Counted from the first letter of the stretch, positions 1 through 12,118 are shown. The stretch: DNA of 64,000 nucleotides from Saussurea involucrata (GCA_033807775.1 CM066315.1:55954820-56018819); one strand, 5' to 3'. A program made the numbers and translations. Notes: generated by a model not told the origin, from the sequence alone.

Positions 1-360
1 AATCCGGAAGGATCACTCTCAAAGTAGATAATGGAGTTAGTTGTTGACTAACACATGCTGCAAGCATTGCTACAACATTGGTTCACATAAAGTTGTGTTT
101 ATTTACTCATCCCAAGTCTTGCACCCTTGCTTTCCTTGTTAATCATCCTAGTTAAAGATAAACCAAACCAATCAAAGTCTTCAAAATCGCCATCTGAAAT
201 CATTTCTTTCTTTAATTTTTAAACATACTTTTACTCCAATCTATGTGGGCGATACTTGGTTCTTCCATTTTATTACTTGAAAGACGATATTGTATTCCAT
301 TGTATACTTGTTTTGGGGTTTGATCATCACAAGTCTATAGGTGTATTCAAAACACTATCA
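1..360 (+). repeat. A: 3' part of the 5' LTR
   Basis: Aligns with the last part of A's 3' LTR, which is in three pieces (33973-34085, 42036-42240, 53630-53679). It ends in CTATCA at 360, just before the PBS. I count about 13 substitutions plus an 8-bp indel (present at 42036-42043) between the copies, so A is the oldest datable element here. Confidence 0.9.
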
Positions 361-366
361 AATTGT

Positions 367-384
367 TGGCGCCGCTGCCAGGGA
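367..384 (+). other. A: primer-binding site, tRNA-Asp type
   Basis: TGGCGCCGCTGCCAGGGA matches the reverse complement of the plant tRNA-Asp 3' end with about two mismatches. Athila and Tat elements use this primer. It starts six bases after the LTR end. Confidence 0.85.
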
Positions 385-418
385 TTGGCATCATTCGGAT
401 TTCATGTGAGTGTGGTGT

Positions 419-1421
419 ATGCCACGGATACCATGGGGAGAATTTTTCGAATTAGATTCGGACATAGAAAGAACCTTTCGTCATAGAAGGAGAATTCAAA
501 GATCAACAAATCCTAGAAATCTTCGTGATATGGATGCACCACCGGGATTCGAAATTACACCACCTAGACCACCGGTCTTAGAAATAAGACCACCACCTCT
601 AGAGAATCAAATGAGACCGCCACTTTTGGAAAATCCACGGGCACCACCCTTTTTTGGAAATCCACAACCGATCTTTGTAAATCCACCGGAACAACCAAAT
701 CAACCACCAGTTCATGAAAATTATGATAATGAATCTCATGGTGATAATGAGAGAAATGAACCATTAAACATTATTGAACTTGCAAACTCAAAAGATAGTC
801 GAATAATGGACTATGCCATCCCTAATTTCGAACAATTAAACTCAGGGATTGTACGGCCACATTTAGACACTATCCATTTTGAACCAAAACCTATCATGTT
901 CCATATGTTGCAAGCTAATGGATAATTTGACGGATTACCATCGAAGGATCCACATTCACATTTAAAATCTTTTATGGAGATCACCGATGTTTTTCTGATT
1001 CTTAGGTATCTCCGGATGCCTTAAGACTCACCTTGTTCCCATTTCCTTTAAGGGACCGGGCAAAAATATGGTTTAACTCATTAGCACCAGGTTCTATACC
1101 ATCATGGAATGACATCGCTGAAAAAAATTTGCGAAAATATTTTCCACCTACCAGGAATGCCAAGTCTAGAAATGAAATATGTATGTTCAAACAAATGGAT
1201 GATGAAGCAATTCCAGATGCATGGGAAAGGTTTAAGGAATTGTTAAGGAAATGCCCTCACCATGGCATTCCCTACTATATTCAACTCGAGATATTTTACA
1301 ATGGGCTTAGTCCCAATGATAAACAAATGCTTGATGCGACATCAGGAGGGGGCTTTACTTACAATGCCTACAATACAGGGTTTGAAATTCTTGAAAAGAT
1401 TTTAGCAAATAATGGACAATG
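419..1421 (+). pseudogene. gag: A: gag, N-terminal and core part (broken)
   Basis: Capsid-type Gag of an Athila element. The first ATG in frame is at 419. A proline-rich stretch (about 530-690) precedes the conserved core: the residues around 860-925 and the segment at 1033-1421 (RDRAKIWFNSL, then FPPTRNAKSRNEI, then AWERFKELLRKCPHHG) match the Retrotrans_gag family. The frame is broken by TAA at 923-925 and by a frameshift between about 985 and 1006. The coding sequence stops at 1421 because element B is inserted there and continues at 9222; joining 1426 to 9222 keeps the reading frame. Confidence 0.85.
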
Positions 1422-1426
1422 GGCTG
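1422..1426. repeat. Target-site duplication of element B, left copy
   Basis: GGCTG directly before the B LTR; the same five bases follow the other end at 9217-9221. Confidence 0.9.
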
Positions 1427-2863
1427 TGTAATACCCTGGGTAAGACCTTTAGTTGAATTCCCTATTCCGTTAATGTTACTTACTCTATATTTGGTGTTTA
1501 GGGTAATTATGGGTAAATCTATAAGCTTGGGGATGTTTGGGCTATATTTGAGAAGTTCAAGGTTCATTTGGTAAGTTGTGGCTTGATATTACCTCTTAAC
1601 ATCAGATGGTATTCTGATAACCTAAACTTAGAAAGTGTACGTGTGTGTGTGGAGGCGAAAAGAAGCAGAAGAAGAAAGTTACGGTTATCGCATCAATCGA
1701 TTGGGTTGGATTCGATTTTGAGGTAAGCTCTTTTATATTTTGTGTTGGTAATCAGTAATAGAAGATATCCATCGGTTTAGAAGTTACGATTTCAGTGATT
1801 GGTAGTGATTTCAATCGAATCTAGGTATTTTGAAACCGACTGTGTTCTTGAAGAGTCCCAGGGAAGTCCCGGTAGACTCCCGGTATAGTGAACTCCCGGT
1901 AGTGTGAACTCCCGGTATTAGCAACTTCCGGTGATCGAACTCCCGGTGCCAATGAGTCCCGGTACCCTGTGTAGTCCCGGTAGTGGGTTAAGTACAGTGT
2001 GTAATGGGACAGTTGAGGATAGGAACTTGTTAGGCTTTATGTAATTGGCTAGTAAAGCGATATATGTATTTCAAATTGTTTCAGATACTGTGGAGTAGAA
2101 ATGAAAGAAATAATCTTATTTTTTGAAAGAAGCTTGCGAGCGTTGTTGATAAGCGAAACATGTGAGTTTTACTTTAAAACGTTTTGAACTGGAATACATA
2201 TATGTATGGTTTGGGAATGTGATAATTGGTGATTATGTGTTTATATGTGAATTATAATATATTGAGGTGTTATATTTACATGAGTATTATAATGTGTTAT
2301 AATACTTTGGACGGGCTTAGGACCGGTGTGTTTGGCTATAGAATCCGTATAGCGTTGTTTGGCTGTAGATGTTGTACAGCGTTGTAAATTTATTAGTTGG
2401 CTTGCAACCAACTAATATGGCCAGGAGGAATGAGAAGGGAAGGTATATGTTGTGTGAGTTCAATTTGATATATTTGATAGTGCTGTGTGATTTATATAAA
2501 TAAAGTTTATATAAATGATTTCAAACTAACAGGGATTTTTCTCACTTAGACCCTTAGGTCTAACCCTCATTTTTGTTTTAAAAATATGTATTCCAGGTGG
2601 TGGATCGCGTAAGAGCAAGTAATTAGAGTAATCGATGGATGGCTTTTGTGAAGGATTATATGACGAAGAATTTGGCATGTTTAGCAGTTGTAACTTAATA
2701 ACTAAATGTTATGTATGTATTTAGTATAAAGTTTGTAGTAGGATGGTTTCTTTTGATTGTAAAAGACTACGGGACCGTACTTGTAATTTGATGTCTCTTT
2801 TGTTATATCGATGTTATGTTACATTATGTGATTTGTTGTGTATAAGGGATTTGGGTTGTTACA
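1427..2863 (+). repeat. B: 5' LTR
   Basis: Begins TGTAATACCC and ends GGTTGTTACA. It is 49 bp shorter than the 3' LTR, and nearly all the difference lies in the CCCGGT array. Confidence 0.95.
1855..1987 (+). repeat. B: CCCGGT array in the 5' LTR
   Basis: Eight copies of a ten-base motif near STCCCGGTAG (one as CTTCCGGTG), at irregular spacing of about 12-20 bp. The 3' LTR has eleven copies. Confidence 0.9.
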
Positions 2864-2865
2864 AA

Positions 2866-2878
2866 TGGTATCAGAGCC
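2866..2878 (+). other. B: primer-binding site, initiator tRNA-Met
   Basis: TGGTATCAGAGCC, two bases after the LTR end, is the perfect 13-nt complement of the plant initiator tRNA-Met 3' end. Confidence 0.95.
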
Positions 2879-3126
2879 TTAGTTTAAGGGATTTAGGTAT
2901 TTGTATCTGTACCTAGACTTAAACTGCATGTGAACTAGGATGTCCCTATCATTATAGAACCTTGGGATGATGAAGTATAAAAGGGAAGAAGGAACATCAT
3001 GTAAGGTAATTTCAAATTATGCCTGGCCAGTGTAATCATGATCTTACAGGTACATGTTTGAACCAGAATACCTTGTTATATAGGGTATGTGCTTATGTGT
3101 GTATTAATTTTGTTTGAATCTACAGA

Positions 3127-4449
3127 ATGGCAAGTGGTACTAGACGAAAGAACCAAGGAGGAGGGAATCCGAATAGTACTAATCCGCCGATAGGAACAGG
3201 GGACAGGGGAGGTAGAATTGGGGGTAGAACCGGGGGCAGAATTGGAGGTCGAACAGGGGGCAGAGCTCAGCCACGAGGTACAGAGTTTGTTACAAGGGAT
3301 GACTTGATGGCAGAAATGGGAAGACTGCAAACTAGTATACAAACAATGTTTGATCGAAACCGTCATAATGAAACTGAAATACCGGATCCCGGACCGGAAG
3401 ATGAAATGCCTATCACACCTACTGTTGTACCAGTACAAAGGAGGTGCGACTACAAAATATTTTTAAGCTGTAAACCTCCGACCTATTCAGGAGACAGGGA
3501 TCCCGTGAAAGCAATGAGATGGATGAAGGAAATAGAAGCTATTTTCAAGACAAGCAAGTGTGCAGATGAAGATAGGGTATTGTACGGGGCAGCAATGTTA
3601 AAAGGGGATGCTTTGTATTGGTGGGAATCTTTTATTCATTCTAAAGGATCTGATGTTTATTCTACCCTCTCTTGGGAAGAATTTGTGATAGCCTACAGGA
3701 ACGCATTTTGTCCCCAAGCAGCCGTCAAACAACTGGAAGGGAAATTTATGAACTTGCAACAAGGGAACTTATCCGTTCGAGATTACACCGCTAGCTTTCT
3801 GGAAAAGTCTCGGTTCGCAGAATACTACGTTGCTACGGAGACGATGAAGATGGAAAGGTTTGTCTTTGGGCTGAACTCAGAAGTCAGAAGACTAGTGACT
3901 GCAAAGGGACCCGATACCTTCTCAGCTGCAGTTGATGCCGTGGAGAATGTTGAACGAGATATTAGAAGAGATGCTGGCGATAAAAGTATTGGGAAGAGAA
4001 AGTGGGAAGGACCACAACACGATCCGAAGAAGCCCCAATTTCAGAGGTATGATAACCGTCCACCGTTTCGACCAGCGGAAAGACCATGTCAAAAGTGCAA
4101 CCGTGTCCACCAAGGAAATTGCCAAGGTGATTTACGAGCGTGTTATAAGTGTGGGAAGATCGGACACGTCATTAAAGATTGTAAGGTAACGCGGTTATGT
4201 TTCTTATGCAATTCTCCGGATCACCTTCAGTCGGACTGTCCGCGGGGGAGGATACAGCAAGGTGGATCATCAGGCAGGCCAACGATTGTTAAACCAGTAA
4301 TACCAAGACTGGAACCGCCAGTAACCAGGGGTCGCGCATTTCAAATGACTGAGAAAGAAGCGGAGGAAGCTCCGGATGTGGTCACAGGTACATTTTTAAT
4401 AAACTCTACACGTGCTAAGGTGTTATTTGATTCCGGTGCAAACCGATAG
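3127..4449 (+). pseudogene. gag: B: gag and start of protease
   Basis: Gag of a chromovirus. It starts at ATG 3127 after a 248-base leader. An Arg/Gly-rich N-terminus (residues about 5-50) is followed by the capsid core (residues about 110-280, with YWWESF) and by zinc knuckles at 4141-4182 (CYKCGKIGHVIKDC) and 4198-4239 (CFLCNSPDHLQSDC), plus a partial one at about 4087. The protease active site DSGA lies at 4429-4440. The frame is closed by TAG at 4447-4449, only two codons after it, and reopens at once in the same frame. The stop is therefore a point mutation inside the protease loop, not a gag-pol border. Confidence 0.92.
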
Positions 4450-5970
4450 TTTGTGTCTCCTACATTTGCTGCTTGCCTATGTTTGAAACCTAAAATGCTA
4501 GAACATGCTCTATCAGTAGATACGGCAAATGATAATCAAGTGTCGGTTAGAGAAGTATTTGATGGCTGTGTGATAAATATAGAGGGGTGTAGAGTGCCGA
4601 TACAATTGTTTCCTATAACTTTGATAGAGTTTGACGTCGTAGTGGGAATGGACTGGTTAGCCGAGAATCAGGCTAACATAGTGTGTGATAAGAAGTTAAT
4701 AAATGTGATATTACCTGAGAAGGGACCAGTAGTGATTTATGGTGATCGTAGGAATCATCAGTCTAGCCTTATATCTATGATAAAAGCCCGTAAGTGTGTG
4801 AATAAGGGTTGTCAGAGTTACTTGGCTTACGTGATAGATATTAAGCCAGAAAAGAATAGGATGGAAGATATTCCTATTGTTAGTGAATTCCCTGAAGTAT
4901 TCCCCGAAGACTTGAATAGTCTTCCGCCTGTTAGACAAGTAGAGTTCGGTATAGACCTGATTCCTGGAGCCACTCCTGTAGCCCGTGCACCTTATCGTCT
5001 GGCACCTCCAGAGATGAAAGAGATGATGGCACAACTACAAGACCTATCCGATAAGGGTTTCATCAGACCTAGTTCTTCGCCGTGGGGAGCACCAGTGTTA
5101 TTTGTGAAAAAGAAGGATGGTTCGATGAGAATGTGTATCGACTACCGAGAACTGAATAAGCGCACGATAAAGAACAAGTATCCGTTACCCCGAATTGATG
5201 ACCTCTTCGATCAGTTAGTTGGAGCTTGCTATTTCTCCAAGATTGATCTAAGATCCGGTTATCACCAGTTGAAAGTTAAAGAAGAAGACGTTCTAAAGAC
5301 TGCCTTTCGAACAAGGTATGGTCATCACGAATTCTTAGTGATGCCGTTTGGACTGACGAACGCTCCAACTGCTTTTACGGATTTAATGAATCGGGTATGT
5401 AAGCCGTATCTCGATAAATTTGTAATTGTATTTATCGATGATATACTTATCTATTCCCGATCCAAGGAAGAGCATGCACAACATCTTCGTTTGATTCTGG
5501 AGCTACTGAAGAAGGAAAAGTTGTATGCAAAATTTTCTAAATGTGAATTCTGGCTACGGAAAGTTCAGTTTCTGGGGCACGTGGTTTCTGAGAAAGGTAT
5601 ACAAGTTGATCCGATGAAAGTGGAAGCAGTTGAAAAGTGGGAACCGCCGAAGACAGCAACCGAAGTACGTAGTTTTCTGGGTTTAGCCGGCTACTATCGG
5701 AAATTTATAAAAGACTTCTCTCGTATTGCCACGCCTTTGACCAAGCTGACCCGGAAGAACCTGAAGTTTGAATGGAAAGCAGAACAAGACGAGGCATTCC
5801 GGATATTGAAAGAGAAACTGTGCAGCGCGCCGATTCTATCACTACCTGAAGGTTCGGAAGATTTTGTTGTTTATAGTGACGCGTCAAAACTGGGATTGGG
5901 ATGTGTACTTATGCTGCGGGGAAAGGTTATTGCTTATGCTTCTCGTCAATTAAAGGATCATGAAAGATAG
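4450..5970 (+). pseudogene. pol: B: protease remainder, reverse transcriptase, start of RNase H
   Basis: Same frame as gag. Protease runs to about 4750. The reverse transcriptase copies element RNA into DNA: its core begins near 4960 (ARAPYRLAPPEMKE), with FVKKKDGSMRMCIDYRELN near 5100 and the catalytic FIDD at 5431-5442. RNase H begins near 5860 (VVYSDASKLGLG). A TAG at 5968-5970 interrupts RNase H; the next codons continue the family sequence in the same frame. Length and motif spacing are those of an intact Ty3/gypsy pol. Confidence 0.92.
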
Positions 5971-7692
5971 TATCCTACGCACGACATGGAGCTTGCAGCA
6001 GTTGTCTTCGCGTTGAAGACTTGGAGACATTATCTGTATGGTTCCAAATATCAGATTTATACCGATCACAAGAGTCTCCAACACCTCTTTGATCAGAAGG
6101 AACTGAATATGAGACAAAGGAGATGGCTAGAATTGTTGAACGATTACGACTGTGAAATCCTTTATCACCCGGGAAAGGCGAATGTGGTAGCGGATGCGCT
6201 GAGTCGTCAAGAAAGGAGTGGAACAATAAAAGTTATTTCGCTACGAACTGAACTCCTACCCAACATATTTGACGAATTGCAGAAGTTCCAAGTGGAGGCT
6301 TATCAGGATGAACGTCTGAAATCAGAACGGTTAGCGGGGATGTCAGCATTGCTAGTAAAAGATGATCGTGGGTTATTGTGTCTGGGAAACAGAGTGTGGG
6401 TACCTCGTTTGGGTGGATTACGTGATCGTGTTTTACAAGAAGCTCATCAATCCTGTTTCTCTATTCACCCAGGTACGAACAAGATGTATAAAGACCTAAA
6501 GCAATTCTATTGGTGGCCGGGGATAAAAAGAGGGATTGCTCGGTATGTGGAAAGATGTGATACTTGTAAGAAAGTGAAGATCGAACACCAAAAGCCATTC
6601 GGTCAACTACAGCGGCTAGAAATACCTACGTGGAAGTGGGAGCAGATTACCACCGATTTCATCACGAAGTTACCAAGGACTCCGAAGGGATTTGATTCTA
6701 TTTGGGTGATCGTCGACAGATTGACAAAGTCTGCACACTTTCTACCAATAAAGGAAACTGATTCGATGGAGCGATTAGCTAAGTTGTACATTGACGAAAT
6801 AGTAACTCGACATGGAGTTCCAATCTCTATCATTTCTGATCGTGATAGTCGTTTTACTTCAAGATTTTGGTGAAGTTTTCAAAGGGAAATGGGGACACAG
6901 ATAAAGTTAAGTACGGCGTATCATCCCCAAACAGATGGGCAGAGTGAACGAACGATTCAGACCTTAGAAGATATGCTCTGGGCTTGCATTGTTGATTTTG
7001 GGGGATCGTGGGATAAGCATTTACCGTTGATCGAATTCGCTTACAACAACAGTTATCATTCTAGCATACAAGCGGCACCGTTCGAAGTACTGTATGGTAG
7101 GAAATGCCGAACGCCTCTATGTTGGAATGAAGTGGGAGAGAAACAGTTAGTGGGGCCGGAAATAGTTCAATTAACTGCCGATAAGGTTACTCAGATTCGA
7201 GAAAGATTGAAAGTGGCTCAAGATAGACAGAAGAGCTACGCTGACCGACTTCAAAAGCCTTTGGAATTTCAAATCGGGGATTTCGTAATGTTAAAGGTTT
7301 TGCCATGGAAGGGGGTCATCCGATTTGGGAGACAAGGTAAACCTAGCCCAAGGTATATCGGACCGTTTGCAATTACAGAAAGGATCGGTGAAGTAGCTTA
7401 CCGATTAGATCTTCCGCCAGAATTGAGCAGGATCCATAATGCGTTTCACGTATCAAACTTCCGAAAGTGTCTGGTTACTCAAGATCAGGCAGTCTCCCTA
7501 CCAGAGATACAAGTCGATGAAAGACTGAATTATGTGGAAGAGCCGGAAGCTATAGTTGATCACAAAGTTAAAGTGCTGCGGAATAAGGAGATCAGGCAAG
7601 TGAAAGTTCAGTGGAGGCATCATAGAGGTAAAGATGCTACGTGGGAATCAGAGACGGAAATGAGATCCAAATACCCTCATCTTTTTACTTAA
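5971..7692 (+). pseudogene. pol: B: RNase H end, integrase and chromodomain-like C-terminus
   Basis: Continues the B gag-pol frame. RNase H ends near 6210 (VVADALSRQ). Integrase, which joins the DNA copy to the chromosome, has an HHCC zinc domain at about 6460-6580 (HPG...CDTCKKVK) and the DDE core from about 6650 (TDFITKLP) with the second Asp near 6840 (ISDRDSRF). TGA at 6871-6873 interrupts the core. The last ~50 residues (7545-7689, VKVQWRHHRGKDATWESE) resemble the chromodomain by which chromoviruses are thought to target heterochromatin. The true stop is TAA at 7690. Confidence 0.9.
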
Positions 7693-7717
7693 CTGAATTC
7701 CGGGACGGAATTCTTTT

Positions 7718-7730
7718 AAGGGGGAGATGA
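7718..7730 (+). other. B: polypurine tract
   Basis: AAGGGGGAGATGA directly before the 3' LTR primes plus-strand DNA. Confidence 0.9.
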
Positions 7731-9216
7731 TGTAATACCCTGGGTAAGACCGTTAGTTGAATTCCCTATTCCGTTAATGTTACTTACTCTATATTTGGTG
7801 TTTAGGGTAATTATGGGTAAATCTATAAGCTTGGGGATGTTTGGGTTATATTTGAGAAGTTCAAGGTTCATTTGGTAAGTTGTGGTTTGATATTACCTCT
7901 TAACATCAGATGGTATTCTGATAACCTAAACTTAGAAAGTGTAAGTGTGTGTGTGGAGGCGAAAAGAAGCAGAAGAAGAAAGTTACGGTTATCGCATCAA
8001 TCGATTGGGTTGGATTCGATTTTGAGGTAAGCTCTTTTATATTTTGTGTTGGTAATCAGTAATAGAAGATATCCATCGATTTAGAAGTTACGATTTCAGT
8101 GATTGGTAGTGATTTCAATCGAATCTAGGTATTTTGAAACCGATTGTGTTCTTGAAGAGTCCCGGGGAAGTCCCGGTAGACTCCCGGTATAGTGAACTCC
8201 CGGTAGTGTGAACTCCCGGTATAGTGAACTCCCGGTAGTGTGAACTCCCGGTATTAGCAACTTCCGGTGATCGAACTCCCGGTGCCAATGAGTCCCGGTA
8301 CTGTGTAGTCCCGGTACCCTGTGTAGTCCCGGTAGTGGGTTAAGTACAGTGTGTAATGGGACAGTTGAGGATAGGAACTTGTTAGGCTTTATGTAATTGG
8401 CTAGTAAAGCGATATATGTATTTCAAATTGTTTCAGATACTGTGGAGTAGAAATGAAAGAAATAATCTTATTTTTTGAAAGAAGCTTGCGAGCGTTGTTG
8501 ATAAGCGAAACATGTGAGTTTTACTTTAAAAACGTTTTTAACTGGAATACATATATGTATGGTTTGGGAATGTGATAATTGGTGATTATGTGTTTATATG
8601 TGAATTATAATATATTGAGGTATTATATTTACATGAGTATTATAATGTGTTATAATACTTTGGCCGGGCTTAGGACCGGTGTGTTTGGCTATAGAATCCG
8701 TATAGCGTTGTTTGGCTGTAGATGTTGTACAGCGTTGTAAATTTATTAGTTGGCTTGCAACCAACTAATATGGCCAGGAGGAATGAGAAGGGAAGGTATA
8801 TGTTGTGTGAGTTCAATTTGATATATTTGATAGTGCTGTGTGATTTATATAAATAAAGTTTATATAAATGATTTCAAACTAACAGGGATTTTTCTCACTT
8901 AGACCCTTAGGTCTAACCCTCATTTTTGTTTTAAAAATATGTATTCCAGGTGGTGGATCGCGTAAGAGCATGTAATTAGAGTAATCGATGGATGGCTTTT
9001 GTGAAGGATTATATGACGAAGAATTTGGCATGTTTAGCAGTTGTAACTTAATAACTAAATGTTATGTATGTATTTAGTATAAAGTTTGTAGTAGGATGGT
9101 TTCTTTTGATTGTAAAAGACTACGGGACCGTACTTGTAATTTGATGTCTCTTTTGTTATATCGATGTTATGTTACATTATGTGATTTGTTGTGTATAAGG
9201 GATTTGGGTTGTTACA
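7731..9216 (+). repeat. B: 3' LTR
   Basis: 1486 bp, TGTAATACCC to GGTTGTTACA, followed by the GGCTG duplication at 9217-9221. Confidence 0.95.
8159..8338 (+). repeat. B: CCCGGT array in the 3' LTR
   Basis: Eleven copies of the STCCCGGTAG-like motif, three more than in the 5' LTR. The added units include a repeated pair around 8180-8245 and one GTCCCGGTAC unit near 8290. Confidence 0.9.
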
Positions 9217-9221
9217 GGCTG
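9217..9221. repeat. Target-site duplication of element B, right copy
   Basis: GGCTG; see left copy at 1422-1426. Confidence 0.9.
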
Positions 9222-10254
9222 ACCCAAGGGATCCAACCCAAAAGAAGACTACTGGAATGCATGACGTAGATGCATACATTGGATTGACAGCTCAGCTTGC
9301 CTCCATGTCCAATATGCTTAAAAACATAGCTACCGGACAAGGAGCACAGTCGACTGCCTACACCCACTCCAACAGTCCTCTCAATGCAATGTGTTTGTTG
9401 TAGTGGGGACCACTCTTATGAACATTGCCCTCATAATTCTGAATCTATAAACTTTGTTCAAAATTGAGTTGGTTACCACTCCAACAACTACAATGCCAGT
9501 TGGAAACAACATCCAAACTTTTCTTGGAACAACCCATGTTTATAACCACCAGAAACCAAGCCACAAGGAAATTCAAATTTTCAACCTCAACAACATGCAA
9601 ACAGCTCTCAAAGTCACCAAAACCATCAAAATCAGAGTTTCCAAAACAACATACCACCTTTTCAAAACAAATCGTCCTCACAAGCAGAATCATCATCTTC
9701 CTTGGAAGCAGTGTTGAAAGGTTTTATGACACACACTCAAAATGCCATTACTCAAACTCAAAATGCCATTACTCAAACTAATGCTTCAATAAGAAATCTT
9801 GAGACACAAGTCAGTCAACTTGCACTTAACCAAAGTAACAGATCCGTAGGGACTTTGCCAGTAACACAGAAGTCCTAAGATCTTTAGGAAATGAACATGT
9901 AAAAGCTGTGACCCTTAGAAGTGCGAAAAACTTAGATGAATCATTAGGCAAATAGTTTGGACCAATGACAAAAATCGATTTTGAAAGGATGTCACTGTCC
10001 AATGCTACAGCATTGCCTACAATTGTTGAAGAACCATCACACCCTTTAGAAGAAGTAGATCCTAAGAAGAAGACCTCTAAGGACAAATCAGTAGAAGGTG
10101 AGATCAACAACTCAAACAAAAGTTCTAAGTCTCCTAGCAAAGAAGGCATAACCCAAGGCATGAGCAATTTTTGGATGTGTTCAAAGAATTGCATATCAAC
10201 ACACCCCTTGTTGAAGCAATTGAGCAAATGCCCAGTTAGGCTAAATTCCTGAAG
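9222..10254 (+). pseudogene. gag: A: gag, C-terminal part (broken)
   Basis: Continues A's gag after element B. A linker (DPRDPTQKKTTGMHDVDAYI) leads to a degenerate zinc knuckle at about 9389-9430 (CVCCSGDHSYEHC). An Asn/Gln-rich stretch follows, then a coiled-coil-like segment containing a tandem TQNAITQTQNAI (about 9735-9780), and the Lys-rich pre-protease linker (about 9960-10150). Stops and frame changes occur near 9401, 9877, 9952 and 10250. The order of parts is that of Athila Gag C-termini. Confidence 0.75.
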
Positions 10255-10493
10255 AATATCTTAAGCAAGAAGAAGAAGTTGACTGAATATGAGACAGTTG
10301 CCCATACTGAAGGATGTAGTGCCCTCCTAACCAACAAAATTCCTCCTAAGCTCAAAGACCCATGGAGTTTTACTATTCCATGTTCAATAGGGGGAAAAGA
10401 AGTTGGAAAAGCCTTATGTGATTTACGTGCTAGTGTCAACCTCATGCCCTTGTCTATTTTTAATAGTTTAGGCATAGGAGGGGCTAGACCTAC
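10255..10493 (+). pseudogene. A: protease, N-terminal part (split by solo LTR)
   Basis: The aspartic protease cuts the Gag-Pol polyprotein. Segment SKKKKLTEYETVAHTEGCSA leads to the active-site strand CDLRASVNLMPLSIF. Relatives have Gly where this has Arg (DLRA), which would disable the enzyme. The reading is cut at 10493 and resumes in frame at 11571 (TVTLILADKSKG). Confidence 0.8.
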
Positions 10494-11565
10494 TGTTGGT
10501 CCCAGCTATGGATTAGCAATGGTAAACAAATATTGTAGAAGGGGGGGGGGGTTGAATACAATACACAAAAATTTTCACTTAATTTAATTCTTTTATTGAA
10601 AAACTTCAAATAAGAATTACACACAGAAACTATTGATTGTTGCAGACAGAACAGATAAAATCTACTCAAACAATCTAACACACAGTCACACAGAGAATGA
10701 AGAACAATTGTAACACACTAAGAAAACAAATGAACTTCTTGAGAGAGAAAGGCCAGCACTTGAAAGCTTGAGAGTCTGTAAAAACTGGTTATATGCAAGG
10801 TTGAAGATGATCTCCTTTTATAGTGCCTCATGCATTGAATGCATGGACACTTGTCAAGCAGCATTTGGATGGCAGGATGGAAGCAACTCTTCTGAAAAGT
10901 ACTGGGATGTACTTTTGTCTTTGTATGTTTGTCTTGAAGCGTTGACCTCTTGTTGAATCTGAACTTTCTTGAAAGAGATAACAAATCCAAAGACCTCTTT
11001 TTCTGATCCTTGGATTATGTCTCTGTCATTGCAAGATATCTCAAATATTTTGCAGATAGAGCAGAATATACCTGTTGTAAACTGTTGGCCTAGGATGTCT
11101 TCAAGGATATCCTGCCGATCATGACTTCAACATATCCTGCCGATCATATCTTCAACATCTTCAAGAGATTCTTCAGATCAAGTCTAGGAGATCCTGGAGA
11201 TCAAGTCTTGGAGATCCTGGAGATCAAGTCTAGGAGATCCTGGAGATCAAGTCTAGGAGATCTTCCTAGCTCTTCAAGAGTACTGGCCTAAAACCTTAGG
11301 ACCTTGTACTGGCCTGAAACCTTAGGACCTTGTACTGGCCTAAAATCTTAGGACGTCCCAAGTAGCAGCTTAATCTTTGGTTGAGAAATCTATCTTCAAT
11401 CCGCCTTGAAGATATACTTCTACTTTGTTTCTTCGGTTGATCTTCGACTTCACCGAACATTTTTATACAATTAAACTGCTTGTAAAGAACCTAGAAATTA
11501 TTCTAAGTATGAACTGTGTAAAATTGAGAGACTGGGGTCATCTTCAAATCTTAAGTGACCCAACA
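10494..11565. mobile_element. Copia-type solo LTR
   Basis: 1072 bp beginning TGTTGGTCCC and ending GTGACCCAACA, with imperfect inverted termini, flanked by CCTAC at 10489-10493 and 11566-11570. It carries no coding sequence, PBS or polypurine tract, so it is what remains after recombination between two LTRs. A G-run (10542-10552) followed by TTGAATACAATACAC resembles the LTRs of large plant Copia families. Strand is undetermined. Confidence 0.85.
11109..11345. repeat. Tandem repeats inside the solo LTR
   Basis: Three successive arrays: two copies of ATCCTGCCGATCAT at about 25-bp spacing (from 11109), about four copies of a 23-bp unit GATCAAGTCTAGGAGATCCT (about 11177-11270), and three copies of a ~27-bp unit starting TACTGGCCTAAAACCTTAGG (about 11280-11345). 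Confidence 0.85.
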
Positions 11566-11570
11566 CCTAC

Positions 11571-12118
11571 CACTGTTACACTCATCCTAGCTGACAAATC
11601 CAAAGGGAAAAATTGAAGATGTCTTAGTTTAGGTTGACAAATTTATCTTTCCAGCAGACTTTATCATTTTGGATTTTGAGGCTGATCAGGATATTCCTAT
11701 TCTCTTAGAAAGACCATTTTTAGCCACTGGAAGGACCTTGATAGGTGTCCAAAAAGGAGAGTTGACCATGAGACTACAAGACCAAAAAGTCACCTTCAAT
11801 GTCTTTAACTCATTAAGATACCCCGATGATATGGAAGAGTGTTCAAGCCTAGGAATAATGGAATCCATGTGTGATAGAGAAGAGGCTAGGGAAATATTTA
11901 AGTTGGTGGAAGAGGATGATGAGGAATATGATGATGATGAGGAGGAATTAATAGATGAACAGACTGTCCCTTTGCATGTTGCCAAGTTTGAGTCTCTGGA
12001 AAATACTGAGAAAAAGAGTTTTACACCATCTGTCATTTCACAACCTGACCTGGAGTTGAAACAACTCCCATCTTATTTTAAATATGATTTTCTAAAAGAT
12101 GAAACAAATTGCATGTGA
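11571..12118 (+). pseudogene. A: protease, C-terminal part and linker to RT
   Basis: Resumes the protease after the solo LTR. ADFIILDFEADQDIPIL-like residues near 11657-11700 and ERPFLATGRTLI (about 11707-11745) are the conserved second half of Athila-type proteases. An acidic linker (about 11895-11960, runs of Asp and Glu) and the approach to RT follow. Stops at 11616 and 12116 and a frame change near 12105 break it. Confidence 0.8.

Larger units (their letters stand above)
1427..9216 (+). mobile_element. Element B: Tekay-like chromovirus (Ty3/gypsy)
   Basis: A complete 7790-bp element nested in A's gag: two LTRs (1437 and 1486 bp, TG...CA), initiator tRNA-Met PBS, one gag-pol frame, polypurine tract and GGCTG target duplication. 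The integrase ends in a chromodomain-like segment, which with the long LTRs points to the Tekay (Del) clade. I count about a dozen substitutions between the LTRs, so insertion is recent. Three in-frame stop codons interrupt gag-pol; I found no frameshift. Confidence 0.93.

Noticed and set aside
4447..4449. TAG in B as a programmed gag-pol readthrough codon
   Set aside because: It lies two codons after the protease active site, not between gag and protease, and two further stops follow in pol.
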